Assembly: GCF_001704275.1 (NCBI RefSeq)
Contig: NZ_CP011533.1
Coordinates: 5,332,001-5,396,000 of the forward strand
DNA length: 64,000 bases
Direction of reading: 5' to 3'
Source: Streptomyces noursei ATCC 11455
Lineage (GTDB): Bacteria; Actinomycetota; Actinomycetes; Streptomycetales; Streptomycetaceae
A program made the position numbers and the translations under genes. Positions 29,986 to 38,798 of this stretch are shown here, piece after piece. The notes below the pieces were generated by a model, which saw nothing but the letters and a program-made list of their open reading frames with translations, was not told where the DNA came from and did not search any database. The first letter of the stretch is position 1; the number at the start of each line of letters is the position of its first letter.

Positions 29986-31725
29986 ATGCTCGACCACCTC
30001 ATCCAGGCCGCGACCGTCGTGGACGGCACGGGCGCGCCCGCCTTCGCGGCCGACGTCGGCATCCGGGACGGGCGGATCGCCGTGATCGCCGAACCCGGCA
30101 CCGTCACCGAGGAGGCCGGCACGAGCGAGGACGCACACGGGCTGGTCCTCGCCCCCGGCTTCATCGACCCGCACACCCACTACGACGCCCAACTCTTCTG
30201 GGACCCCTACGCCACCCCGTCCCTCAACCACGGCGTCACCACCGTCGCCGGCGGCAACTGCGGCTTCACCCTCGCCCCCCTCCACCCCGACCGGCCCGAG
30301 GACGCCGACTACACCCGGCGGATGATGAGCAAGGTCGAGGGCATGTCGCTGGTCGCGCTCGAACAGGGCGCACCCTGGAACTGGCACACCTTCGGCGAAT
30401 ACCTCGACGCCCTGGAGGGCCGCATCGCGGTCAACGCCGGCTTCATGGTGGGGCACTGCGCACTCCGCCGCCACGCGATGGGCCCGGACGCGATCGGCGG
30501 AACGCCCACCGACGCCCAACTCGACGCGATGCTGCGGCTGTTCCACGACGCGATGGACGCCGGGGCCTGGGGACTGTCCACCACCCAGTCCGCCACCCAC
30601 TCCGACGGCGACGGCAGACCCGTCGCCTCCCGGCACGCCCGCCCCGACGAACTGCTCGCGCTCTCCCGCGCCGTCGCCGAACACGAGGGAACCCAACTGG
30701 AGGCGATCGTCGCCGGCTGCCTGGACCGGTTCGACGACGACGAGATCGACCTGCTCGTCGAGATGTCCGCGGCGGCCGGCCGCCCACTGAACTGGAACGT
30801 GCTCACCATCGACGCCGCGGTCCCCGAACGCGTGCCCCGCCAACTCGTCGCCAGCGAACGGGCCCGCCGCGCCGGCGGCCGCATCGTGGCACTGACCATG
30901 CCGATCCTCACCCCGATGAACATGTCGCTGGGCACCTTCTGCGCCCTCAACCTCATCCCCGGCTGGGGCGAGATCCTCGGCCTCCCGGTGCCCGAGCGGA
31001 TCGCCCGGCTGCGCGACGCCGACGTCCGCGCCGAGATGCTGCGCCGCGCGCACAGCAAGGAAGCCGGCGTCTTCCGGCGGCTCACCGACTTCGCCCGGTA
31101 CGTCATCGGGGACACCTACTCCGCCGCCAACAAGGGCCTGACCGGACGGGTGGTGCGGGACATCGCCGCCGAGCGCGGCCAGGACCCCTTCCATTGCCTG
31201 GTCGAGATCTGCGCCGACGACCAGCTCCGCACCGTGCTCTGGCCGATGCCGACCGACAACGACCCGGACAGCTGGGACCTGCGCCGGCAGACCTGGCAGC
31301 ACGAGGACGTCCTGCTCGGCGGCTCGGACGCCGGCGCGCACCTGGACCGGATGTGCGGCGCCCCGTACACCACCCGCTTCCTCGGCGACTGCCTGCGCGG
31401 ACGCAGGCTCGTCGGACTGGAACAGGCGGTGCGGATGCTGACCGACGACCCGGCCCGGCTGTTCGGACTGCGCGAACGGGGCCGGATCACCGAGGGCCAC
31501 CACGCCGACCTGGTGCTCTTCGACCCCGAGCGGATCGACGCGGGGGCCGCGACCCTGGTGCACGACCTGCCCGGGGACAGCCCGCGGCTGGACTCCCGCG
31601 CGATCGGAGTGGTCAGCGTACGGGTCAACGGGGTGGAGACCATCCGGGACGACGTGGTGACCGGCGCGGTGCCCGGGACCGTACTGCGGTCGGGGCGGGA
31701 CACGAGGACGGTGAGCACCAGGTGA
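29986..31725 (+). CDS. Amidohydrolase family 3 (N-acyl-D-amino-acid deacylase-like)
   Basis: A 579-residue amidohydrolase with the N-terminal β-sandwich half, then PGFIDPHTHYDAQLFWDPYATPSLNHGVTTVAGGNCGFTLAP (HxH metal site, around residues 57-90), SGGSDAGAHLD-like LLGGSDAGAHLDRMCG with the late catalytic Asp, and a C-terminal β-sandwich return (ITEGHHADLVLFDPERI). Members hydrolyse N-acyl amino acids or other amides, and several appear in actinobacterial lipid clusters. The start ATG 29986 has AAAGGA upstream. Its stop overlaps the next gene's GTG start by four bases (GTGA), so the two are coupled. Confidence 0.86.
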   Translation: MLDHLIQAATVVDGTGAPAFAADVGIRDGRIAVIAEPGTVTEEAGTSEDAHGLVLAPGFIDPHTHYDAQLFWDPYATPSLNHGVTTVAGGNCGFTLAPLHPDRPEDADYTRRMMSKVEGMSLVALEQGAPWNWHTFGEYLDALEGRIAVNAGFMVGHCALRRHAMGPDAIGGTPTDAQLDAMLRLFHDAMDAGAWGLSTTQSATHSDGDGRPVASRHARPDELLALSRAVAEHEGTQLEAIVAGCLDRFDDDEIDLLVEMSAAAGRPLNWNVLTIDAAVPERVPRQLVASERARRAGGRIVALTMPILTPMNMSLGTFCALNLIPGWGEILGLPVPERIARLRDADVRAEMLRRAHSKEAGVFRRLTDFARYVIGDTYSAANKGLTGRVVRDIAAERGQDPFHCLVEICADDQLRTVLWPMPTDNDPDSWDLRRQTWQHEDVLLGGSDAGAHLDRMCGAPYTTRFLGDCLRGRRLVGLEQAVRMLTDDPARLFGLRERGRITEGHHADLVLFDPERIDAGAATLVHDLPGDSPRLDSRAIGVVSVRVNGVETIRDDVVTGAVPGTVLRSGRDTRTVSTR

Positions 31726-33236
31726 GCACGGACGCGCGCACGACCGGGGCGGCGGAACAGCGGCTGTTCATCGGCGGGGAGTGGGTGGAACCCGAGGGCG
31801 GGTACTACGACGTGGTCGACCCGGCCACCGAGGAGGTCGTCGCGCCCGCCCCGGAGGCGAGCCCGGCGCAGGTGGCGGCGGCCGTGGACGCGGCCCGGGA
31901 CGCCTTCGACGGCTGGTCGCGGACCGCACCCGAGGAGCGCGCGGCCGTCCTGGACCGCGCGGCGCGGGTGATCCGCCGGGAGTTCGCCGGCTACGCGGAG
32001 CTGGCGCAGGCCGAGAGCGGCGCGACGACCGGGACGGCGCGCGCCCTCCAGGTCGGGGTGTCCGCGGCCCGGTTCGAGCGGTATGCCCGCGGCGCACTGG
32101 AGCCGGTGGAGAGCGCGGTGCCGCCGCAGATCAACGCGGCCGGGCATGGGGGCACCTCCCATGCCGCCAAGGCTATGGGGGCGGGGGGCGCCGGCGTCTT
32201 CGGGGCGGTCGCGGTGCGCCGCCCGGTGGGCGTCGTCACCTGCATCACCTCGTACAACAACCCGTGGGCCAACCCGGCGGGCAAGGTCGCGCCGGCGCTG
32301 GCGATGGGCAACACGGTGGTGGTCAAGCCGGCCCCGCAGGACCCGCTGTCGGTGTACCGGATGGCCGAGGCGCTGGCCGAGGCCGGGGTTCCGCCCGGGG
32401 TGGTCAACGTCGTCAGCGGGGCGCGGCCGGAGGTCGGCGAGGCGGCGGTGGCCGCCGAAGGCGTGGACATGGTCAGCTTCACCGGCTCCACCGCGGTCGG
32501 CCGACGGATCGCTGAGGAGTGCGGCCGCGGGATGAAGCGACAGCTGATGGAGCTGGGCGGCAAGGGCGCGGCACTGGTCTTCGACGACGCCGACCTGGCG
32601 TCCGCGGTGTCCGGGATCGGCACCACCTTCTCCTTCTACAGTGGCCAGATCTGCACCGCGCCGACCCGCGTACTGGCACAGCGCGGGATCTACGAGCGCC
32701 TGGTGGCCGGTCTGGCGCGGTACGCGGAACAGCTGACCGTCGGCGACCCGCGGGATCCGGCCACGGTCGTCGGCCCGGTGATCTCCGCCGCGCACCGGGA
32801 CCGCATCGAGGCGTACACGGCGTTGGCGGTGAAGGAGGGGGCGCGGCTGGTCACCGGGGGCGAGCGGCCGGGGCCGGAGCGCGGCTTCTATGTGGCGCCG
32901 ACGCTCTTCGCGGACTGCACCAACGCGATGCGGGCGGTCCGCGAGGAGATCTTCGGGCCGGTGGTGACGGTGGTCCCCTTCGACGACGAGGAGGAGGGCA
33001 TCGCGCTGGCCAACGACAGCGACTACGGGCTGCTGGACTACGTCTGGTCCGGCGACGTGGCCCGCGCCTTCCGGGTGGCGGGCCGGCTGCGGGCCGGCGG
33101 GGTCGGCGTCAACACCGTCGGGCGGAACATGGAGGCGCCGTTCGGCGGCTTCAAGCGCAGCGGCGTCGGGCGCGACGTCGGCTCGTACGCGCTGCACGCG
33201 TACAGCGAACTCCAGGCGATCGTCTGGCCGGGGTGA
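31722..33236 (+). CDS. Aldehyde dehydrogenase
   Basis: A 504-residue NAD(P)-dependent aldehyde dehydrogenase. Conserved: VTCITSYNNPWANPAGKVAPALAMGNTVVVKPA (cofactor), FTGSTAVGRRI, catalytic Glu in MELGGKGAALV (around residue 276), catalytic Cys in SGQICTAPTR (around residue 310), and EEIFGPVVTVVPF. It has an atypical Gly/Ala/His-rich insert, AGHGGTSHAAKAMGAGGAGV, near residue 143, caused by a short palindromic DNA element (32143-32165). Start GTG 31722, coupled to the amidohydrolase upstream. It likely oxidises an aldehyde released by the upstream LLM/retro-aldol enzymes (inference). Confidence 0.9.
   Translation: MSTDARTTGAAEQRLFIGGEWVEPEGGYYDVVDPATEEVVAPAPEASPAQVAAAVDAARDAFDGWSRTAPEERAAVLDRAARVIRREFAGYAELAQAESGATTGTARALQVGVSAARFERYARGALEPVESAVPPQINAAGHGGTSHAAKAMGAGGAGVFGAVAVRRPVGVVTCITSYNNPWANPAGKVAPALAMGNTVVVKPAPQDPLSVYRMAEALAEAGVPPGVVNVVSGARPEVGEAAVAAEGVDMVSFTGSTAVGRRIAEECGRGMKRQLMELGGKGAALVFDDADLASAVSGIGTTFSFYSGQICTAPTRVLAQRGIYERLVAGLARYAEQLTVGDPRDPATVVGPVISAAHRDRIEAYTALAVKEGARLVTGGERPGPERGFYVAPTLFADCTNAMRAVREEIFGPVVTVVPFDDEEEGIALANDSDYGLLDYVWSGDVARAFRVAGRLRAGGVGVNTVGRNMEAPFGGFKRSGVGRDVGSYALHAYSELQAIVWPG
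32143..32165 (+). repeat. Short hairpin element inside the aldehyde dehydrogenase gene
   Basis: GGCATGGG-GGCACCT-CCCATGCC, an 8-bp stem with a 7-nt loop, followed by CATAGCCTT-like inverse GGCTATGGGGG at 32171-32181. It resembles the GGGGGCACCTCCC-core short repeats seen widely in Streptomyces genomes. It falls in frame and adds about a dozen residues. Confidence 0.6.
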
Positions 33237-33545
33237 GGGTTCCTTCCGGGGCGCGGCCGGGGGAGGCGACGCCATGCGGACGGTGGCGGGGCTCGGATGA
33301 CAGTCCGGTGGCTGGAATGTGACGTTCGAAATTCGGACGGGAAAATTTAGAACCGGGACAAAACGGGCGGTGCTGCGGTTCTCGCAATGCGGAAGGCTTC
33401 AGTCGCGCCCGTGAAGTCCAAGGTTCAACTCAAATTCTTCTTGCGAATGGATGTCTGGGACGGCAAATCTTCCTGTGTAGCGAAGCCGAGTGGACCGGAG
33501 GGTGATCTTCCGGATGCGGAAACAGCAGCACTTAACGTCCTGTTC
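33237..33545. other. AT-richer leader region before the permease gene
   Basis: 309 bp that include markedly lower GC than the surroundings (for instance GAAAATTTAGAACC at 33340-33353). No operator copy. Probably the promoter/leader of the permease; an in-frame ATG at 33387 makes a 53-residue N-terminal extension without membrane-protein character that I do not accept. Confidence 0.5.
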
Positions 33546-35132
33546 ATGGTTCAGGTAGACCCCCGGCCCCAGACCGGAGACACGGCAACGAGCGTCGCCG
33601 CTACCGCCAGTAGCCCCCACGGCGGCTCCGGCGACACCCGGAGCAAGGGCCTCAGCGGCAACTCCGTCGGCCTGCTCGGCAGCGCGGTCATCGGCATCTC
33701 CACCGTCGCGCCCGTCTACTGCCTCACCTCCACGCTCGGCCCCACCGTCGGCGAGGTCGGCGTGCAGATGCCCGCCGTCTTCCTGGCCGGGTTCCTGCCG
33801 ATGCTGCTGGTCGCCTTCGCCTACCGCGAGCTGAACAAGGCCGTCCCCGACTGCGGCACCTCCTTCACCTGGACCGTCAAGGCATTCGGGCCGCGGGTCG
33901 GCTGGATGTGCGGCTGGGGCCTGGTGATCGCCACGATCATCGTGCTCTCCAACCTCGCCGGCGTCGCCACCTCGTTCTTCTACCTCCTGCTCGGCGAACT
34001 CACCGGCTCGCCCACCGTCGCGGCCCTGGACCACGACCGGATCGCCCACGTCCTGACCTGCCTGGCCTTCATCGCCGTCGCCACCGCCATCAGCTACCGC
34101 GGAATGACCGCCACCAAGGGCGTCCAGTACACCCTCGTCGGACTCCAACTCGCCGTCCTCGCCGTCTTCGTGGCGATGGCCGTGATCAAGGCACGCTCCG
34201 GGGACCTCACCGGCTCCCTGCGCTTCTCCTGGAGCTGGCTCGACCCCTTCGCGGTCAAGTCGTTCTCCTCCTTCACCGCCGGACTCTCCCTCTCGATCTT
34301 CATGTTCTGGGGCTGGGACACCTGCCTGACGGTGAACGAGGAGACCGCCGGCAGCGAGAAGACGCCCGGCCGCGCCGCCCTGCTCGCGATGCTCGTACTG
34401 ATCGGCTCCTACCTGCTCACCGCCGTGGGCTCCCAGATGTTCGCCGGCGTCGGCGGCAAGGGCCTCGGCCTCGGCAACCCGCACACCGCCGACAACGTCT
34501 TCGCCGCCCTCGCCAACCCCGTCATGGGCACCGTGCTCGGCGTCCTGCTCTTCGTCGCGGTCCTCGCCTCGGCCGCGGCCAGCCTGCAGACCACCTTCAT
34601 CCCCGTCGCCCGGACCGTCCTGGCGATGAGCACCTACGAGGCGCTGCCGGCCTCCTTCGCCAAGATCCACCCGCGCTTCCGCTCCCCGGGCCGGGCCACC
34701 ATCGCCGCCGGCGCCGCCACCGGCGTCTTCTACGCCGTGATGAGCCTCATCAGCGAGAACGTGCTGATCGACACCATCTACGCGCTGGGCCTCATGATCT
34801 GCTTCTACTACTCGATCACGGCCTTCGCCTGCGCCTGGTTCTTCCGCCGCGAGCTGCGCAACTCCGTCCGCGACCTCTTCCTCAAGGGCGTCTTCCCGCT
34901 GCTGGGCGGACTGCTGCTCGCGTCGGTCTTCGCCAAGACGCTGCTCGACATGTGGAACCCCGCATACGGATCGGGCAGTTCGGTCTTCGGCATCGGCTCG
35001 GTGTTCCTCATCGGCGTCGGCCTGCTCCTCCTCGGCGTCGTGCTCATGCTGGCCATGCAACGCCGCAACCCGGCCTTCTTCCGCGGCGAGATCCTCACCC
35101 GGTCCACACCGGCACTGGTGGTCGAGGACTAG
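33546..35132 (+). CDS. APC-superfamily amino acid permease
   Basis: A 528-residue transporter with about 12 hydrophobic helices. The first segments read LLGSAVIGISTVAPVYCLTSTLGPTVGEVGVQMPAVFLAGFLPMLLVAFAYRELNKAVPDCGTSFTWTVKAFG, the typical APC helix 1-3 region with the G-rich unwound helix and the conserved PDCG(T/S). Ligand not determinable; amino acids, amines or other cations are usual for the family. I start it at ATG 33546 (MVQVDPRPQTG), giving a ~40-residue cytoplasmic N-terminus. It converges on the PHP-domain gene; a run of C/G bases (35149-35178) lies between them. Confidence 0.85.
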   Translation: MVQVDPRPQTGDTATSVAATASSPHGGSGDTRSKGLSGNSVGLLGSAVIGISTVAPVYCLTSTLGPTVGEVGVQMPAVFLAGFLPMLLVAFAYRELNKAVPDCGTSFTWTVKAFGPRVGWMCGWGLVIATIIVLSNLAGVATSFFYLLLGELTGSPTVAALDHDRIAHVLTCLAFIAVATAISYRGMTATKGVQYTLVGLQLAVLAVFVAMAVIKARSGDLTGSLRFSWSWLDPFAVKSFSSFTAGLSLSIFMFWGWDTCLTVNEETAGSEKTPGRAALLAMLVLIGSYLLTAVGSQMFAGVGGKGLGLGNPHTADNVFAALANPVMGTVLGVLLFVAVLASAAASLQTTFIPVARTVLAMSTYEALPASFAKIHPRFRSPGRATIAAGAATGVFYAVMSLISENVLIDTIYALGLMICFYYSITAFACAWFFRRELRNSVRDLFLKGVFPLLGGLLLASVFAKTLLDMWNPAYGSGSSVFGIGSVFLIGVGLLLLGVVLMLAMQRRNPAFFRGEILTRSTPALVVED

Positions 35133-35238
35133 GCGCCGGGGGGCCGCCCCCGCCCCCCCGCCCCCCCCGCCCCCCACCTCCGGCCGTTGCCCCGGCCTCC
35201 GGCCCGTGCCCAACGTCAGTTCATTGACGGCCGTTCGC

Positions 35239-36756
35239 TCACCTCCGTCCCAGGAAGATCGGGTTCGTGAGTGCCGCCATCGGGCCCGGGAGGTCCGCCG
35301 TCGAGGACGGGTGGCGGATTTCGGCGCGTAGATAGGCGGCGTTGTCGGGGGTGGTCCGCCAGGTGATCGTGCCCGCTCCGGAGGGTGGCAGCGGGGCGGA
35401 GTGCCGGCGGCCCTGGTCGGTGACGAAGGAGGCCGTGCAGCCGGGCACGCCGGAGACCGTCAGCCGGGCGGTGACCGCGGCCGTCCCGGGCACCGCCAGG
35501 CGCTCGCCGATCCCGGCGTGTTCGCCGCGCTCTCCCGTGACGGTGAGCGCAAGGTCGATCCCGGAGGATTCGGCGATCCAGACCCGGCCCGCCCGGATGC
35601 CGTCCTGGAGGGCGCGGCGCGAGAGGTCGTCGGCCAGCACGACCGTCTGCGGGAGGCCGACCACGTCCGGATCGCGGTGCGCGTCGCTGTGCCCGACCGC
35701 GGGCAGCCAGGCGCCGCCGCCACGGGCGTGGGCGACCAGGGTGTTGTCCCACTCGGCGAGGGTGATCTCGTCGTCCGGGCCGTAGGGGCCGTTCCACACC
35801 TCGACCGCGTCGGCGTCGTTCAGCCCGAACTTCCAGCTGCAGCCGACACAGGTGGCGTGCGGATGCGCCGGGATGACCAGGCCGCCGGCCCGACGGATGG
35901 CGCGGGCGTAGCGGCCGAAGGCGTTGTCCCGCGCGCGGTAGCGCCAGTCGATGAGGACTTCGGGGTCGGTGCCCATCGCCACCACGTGCCCATTGCGGGT
36001 GGTGACCTCCTCGCCGGTCAGGATCAGCAGGTCGTCGCCCCACAGCCCCTCCCAGGCGCGGTGGGCGGCGGTGGTGTTGTGCTCGGTGGTGGTGATGAAG
36101 TCCAGCCCGGCGGCCCGGGCCAGCGCCGCGATCCGGGCCGGGGTGCGCTTGCCGTCCGAGTAGACGGAGTGCAGGTGGTTGTCCCCGCGGTACCAGGCCC
36201 GGCCGCGGCCCCGGGCCCGCTCCGGCGGGTGGACGGGTGTCGGGGTCGTCCCTGCGGGGCCGTGCCGCAGGGTGACGGTGACCTCGTAGTCCAGGCCCTG
36301 TGGGGCGATGGTGTACGGGCCGAGGGCGATGTGCCACGTGCCGGCGTCGACGGGGCCCGGGAGGTAGCCCGGGGTGGCGTCGTCGGCGCGCAGGAAGAAC
36401 TCCGTCCGTGCCCCGCCGGACCAGCCGCGGAAGCCCGCGCCGCCCAACTCCGTGCCGCGCTCGTCGAAGATGCCGATGTCGCAGGCGTTCCCCGCGGTGC
36501 CCTCGGGCACGGTCGGCTTGTCGTAGCGGTAGGCGACCGCGATCTCCCGTACGCCGTGCGGGACGTCCACCGGCAGATAGACGAAGTCCGGTGCGCCGAC
36601 GGGGAGATGGCCGGTGACCGTGCGGGTCTGCTCGGCCGACCCGCCGCCGGCGGGCCCGGCGGCGGGCGCCGCCTCGGCGAAGCTGACCCGGCCGAGCGTC
36701 AGTGCGCCCGCCGCGCCGGCCGCCGCCGACAGTTTCAGCACCTCGCGTCGTTCCAT
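35239..36756 (-). CDS. Tat-exported PHP-domain metallophosphoesterase-like protein
   Basis: A 505-residue protein. The N-terminus MERREVLKLSAAAGAAGALT has the twin-Arg motif (R-R-x-V-L-K), predicting folded export by Tat. A β-sandwich region (residues about 40-180) precedes a PHP domain beginning NHLHSVYSDGKRTPARIAALARAAGLDFITTTEHNT, with HxH and further metal ligands in GLVIPAHPHAT and AVGHSDAHRD. PHP domains hydrolyse phosphoesters; here the secreted location suggests scavenging. The start ATG 36756 follows GGGGGA. Confidence 0.85.
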   Translation of the reverse strand: MERREVLKLSAAAGAAGALTLGRVSFAEAAPAAGPAGGGSAEQTRTVTGHLPVGAPDFVYLPVDVPHGVREIAVAYRYDKPTVPEGTAGNACDIGIFDERGTELGGAGFRGWSGGARTEFFLRADDATPGYLPGPVDAGTWHIALGPYTIAPQGLDYEVTVTLRHGPAGTTPTPVHPPERARGRGRAWYRGDNHLHSVYSDGKRTPARIAALARAAGLDFITTTEHNTTAAHRAWEGLWGDDLLILTGEEVTTRNGHVVAMGTDPEVLIDWRYRARDNAFGRYARAIRRAGGLVIPAHPHATCVGCSWKFGLNDADAVEVWNGPYGPDDEITLAEWDNTLVAHARGGGAWLPAVGHSDAHRDPDVVGLPQTVVLADDLSRRALQDGIRAGRVWIAESSGIDLALTVTGERGEHAGIGERLAVPGTAAVTARLTVSGVPGCTASFVTDQGRRHSAPLPPSGAGTITWRTTPDNAAYLRAEIRHPSSTADLPGPMAALTNPIFLGRR

Positions 36757-37012
36757 TTCCGTCCCCCTGTCGTCGTCGAGCTTCCTTCCCGCCGCGGCCG
36801 GTCCGCCGCGGAGCGCGGTGCGTGCGCGCGCCGGCCGTCCGCCGCGTGCCGCCCTCGTGTCCTCACCCCGCGTCGTTCCGCGGTGTGAAAACTGTTCTAC
36901 GCGCGTGTGACACGCGGCAAAAGCCCTGTGGATAACTCGTCGACGGTGCGGCAACATGCGGTCACTCCAACCGCCCGACCGCCCCCAACGCCCGACGCGG
37001 AGGTACGCCAGC

Positions 37013-37837
37013 ATGCGGATCGCGACCACGATCTTCCTGACCGACGAGACGATCCGGCCGGTCCGACTGGCCCACGAGCTGGAACAGCGCGGATTCGACG
37101 GGCTGTATCTGCCCGAGCACACCCACATCCCCGTCTCCCGGGACACCCCGGCCCCCATGGGCGAGCCGCTGCCCCGTGAATACGGCCGAACCCTCGACCC
37201 GTTCGTGGCCCTCGGCCAGGCCGCCGCGGTCACCGAGCGGCTCCGCCTGGGTACCGGCATCACCCTCGTCGCCCAGCACGACCCGATCGACCTCGCCAAG
37301 CAGGTCGCGACCCTGGACCACCTCTCCGACGGTCGTCTCACCCTCGGCGTCGGCTACGGCTGGAACGTCGAGGAGGCCGCCGACCACGGGGTGCACTGGT
37401 CGACCCGGCGGGAGCTGGTCCGCGACCGGCTGGCGCTGATGCGCGCCCTGTGGGCCGACGAACCCACGGCCTACGAGGGCGCGTTCGGCTCCGTGCGGGC
37501 CTCCTTCGCCCACCCCAAGCCGGCCGGTGGCGCGCCGCGCATCCTGCTGGGCGGCACGGCCGGCCCCAAGCTCCTGGCGGAGATCGCGGCCACCGCGGAC
37601 GGCTGGCTGCCCGTCGGCGGCCGCGGCCTGTCGGAGGCCCTCCCGGCCCTGCGGCGCGCCTGGCAGGACGCCGGGCGCGCGGGCGAGCCGGAGGTGGTGC
37701 CGTACGCGGTCCGCCCCACGCCCGGCAAGCTGGCGCACTACCAGGAACTGGGGCTGCCGGAGGTGGTCCTCCAGTTGCCGTCGGCCGGTGAGGCGGAGAT
37801 CCTGCGCACCCTGGACGACTTCGCGCAGTATCTGTGA
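37013..37837 (+). CDS. LLM-class F420-dependent oxidoreductase
   Basis: A 274-residue TIM-barrel protein: LAHELEQRGFDGLYLPEHTHIPVSRDTP, AAAVTERLRLGTGITLVAQHDPIDLAKQVATLDHLSDGRLTLGVGYGWNVEEAADHGV and PRILLGGTAGPKLLAEIAATADGWLPVGGRG, typical of the short F420-dependent LLM subfamily (about 270-290 residues). The start ATG 37013 follows GGAGG. No operator copy; a DnaA-box-like TGTGGATAA lies 78 bp upstream. Physically one kilobase before the VOC gene and fbiC. Confidence 0.85.
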   Translation: MRIATTIFLTDETIRPVRLAHELEQRGFDGLYLPEHTHIPVSRDTPAPMGEPLPREYGRTLDPFVALGQAAAVTERLRLGTGITLVAQHDPIDLAKQVATLDHLSDGRLTLGVGYGWNVEEAADHGVHWSTRRELVRDRLALMRALWADEPTAYEGAFGSVRASFAHPKPAGGAPRILLGGTAGPKLLAEIAATADGWLPVGGRGLSEALPALRRAWQDAGRAGEPEVVPYAVRPTPGKLAHYQELGLPEVVLQLPSAGEAEILRTLDDFAQYL

Positions 37838-38176
37838 GGGGCCCCGCCCGGTGCCCGTGGGCAGGGCCTCTGCCGCAGCCCCGACCACAGTCCCACCGGC
37901 CCGGACCGGCCCGCCGCACACCGCCCACTCCCCGTGAGCCGCGGCCACTCGGGGTGAGCGCGGCACGGAGCCGTCCCGATGGGCCCCGACCCCGGCCCCG
38001 ACCCGGCCCCGATCCATCGGACCGCCCTAGGACCATCGGCGTACGGCGCACCCCGCAAGGGCGGTACCGCAGACCGATCCGCCCCGGTGCCGCCGGGCGT
38101 AACGTCGTTGGTGAAGGCACTACGGACCGCTTCCCCGAGGGAGTTCCGTCGAGCTCTCGGAGACCTAGGAGACGCC
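37838..38176. other. Non-coding gap before the VOC gene
   Basis: 339 bp; no gene or operator copy found. It contains the promoter of the VOC gene; no confident -35/-10 pair recognised. Confidence 0.45.
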
Positions 38177-38578
38177 ATGCCCAGCCTCGACCACACGATC
38201 GTGCACAGCAAGGACCGTTTCGCCTCTGCCCGTTTCCTCGCGGACCTGATGGACGCCCCCGAACCCAAGGCGTTCGGCCCGTTCGCGGCGCTCAAACTGG
38301 ACAACGGCGTGACCCTCGATTTCGCGGAGCACGTCGCCGGCGGCCGGGAGTTCGTCGCCACGCACTACGCGTTCCTGGTGACGGAGGAGGAGTTCGACGG
38401 GATCTTCTCCCGCATACAGCAGCGCGATCTGCCCTACTGGGCCGACCCGCGGCATTCAAAGCCGCAGCAGATCAACCACCACGACGGCGGGCGGGGCCTC
38501 TACGTGGACGACCCCGACGGCCACAGCATGGAGTTCCTGACCCGGACCTACTCCGAGGAACTGCTGTCCTCCCTCTGA
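38177..38578 (+). CDS. VOC/glyoxalase-bleomycin resistance superfamily protein
   Basis: A 133-residue VOC fold: [49 protein letters not shown] then [18 protein letters not shown] and [22 protein letters not shown], with metal-ligand positions His (near the start) and Glu in the MEFLT strand. The start ATG 38177 follows CTAGGAGACGCC. Members are glyoxalases, dioxygenases or drug-binding proteins; the metal ligands argue for an enzyme, but no substrate can be assigned. Confidence 0.82.
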   Translation: MPSLDHTIVHSKDRFASARFLADLMDAPEPKAFGPFAALKLDNGVTLDFAEHVAGGREFVATHYAFLVTEEEFDGIFSRIQQRDLPYWADPRHSKPQQINHHDGGRGLYVDDPDGHSMEFLTRTYSEELLSSL

Positions 38579-38798
38579 CCGCGCCGCCGACAGCCGCGCA
38601 CACCGACCGGTCCGGCTCGCCCGGACCGGTTCGCGGGCATGCCCACCGGCCAGGTGGTGCCCGCGGGCAGCCACCGGGTGGTGCCCCGGAGGCGCCGCGA
38701 ACCCTCCGGAGGAAACCTCCGTTTCACGTGACCAGCAGCACATCACCGGCTCCGTGGCCGGCGGCCGAGTTGTCGGTGGGCGCTCGTATGCTCGGGGC

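Noticed and set aside
33387..33545. N-terminal extension of the permease
   Set aside because: The 53 residues have no membrane character and the DNA has low GC; ATG 33546 is a better start.
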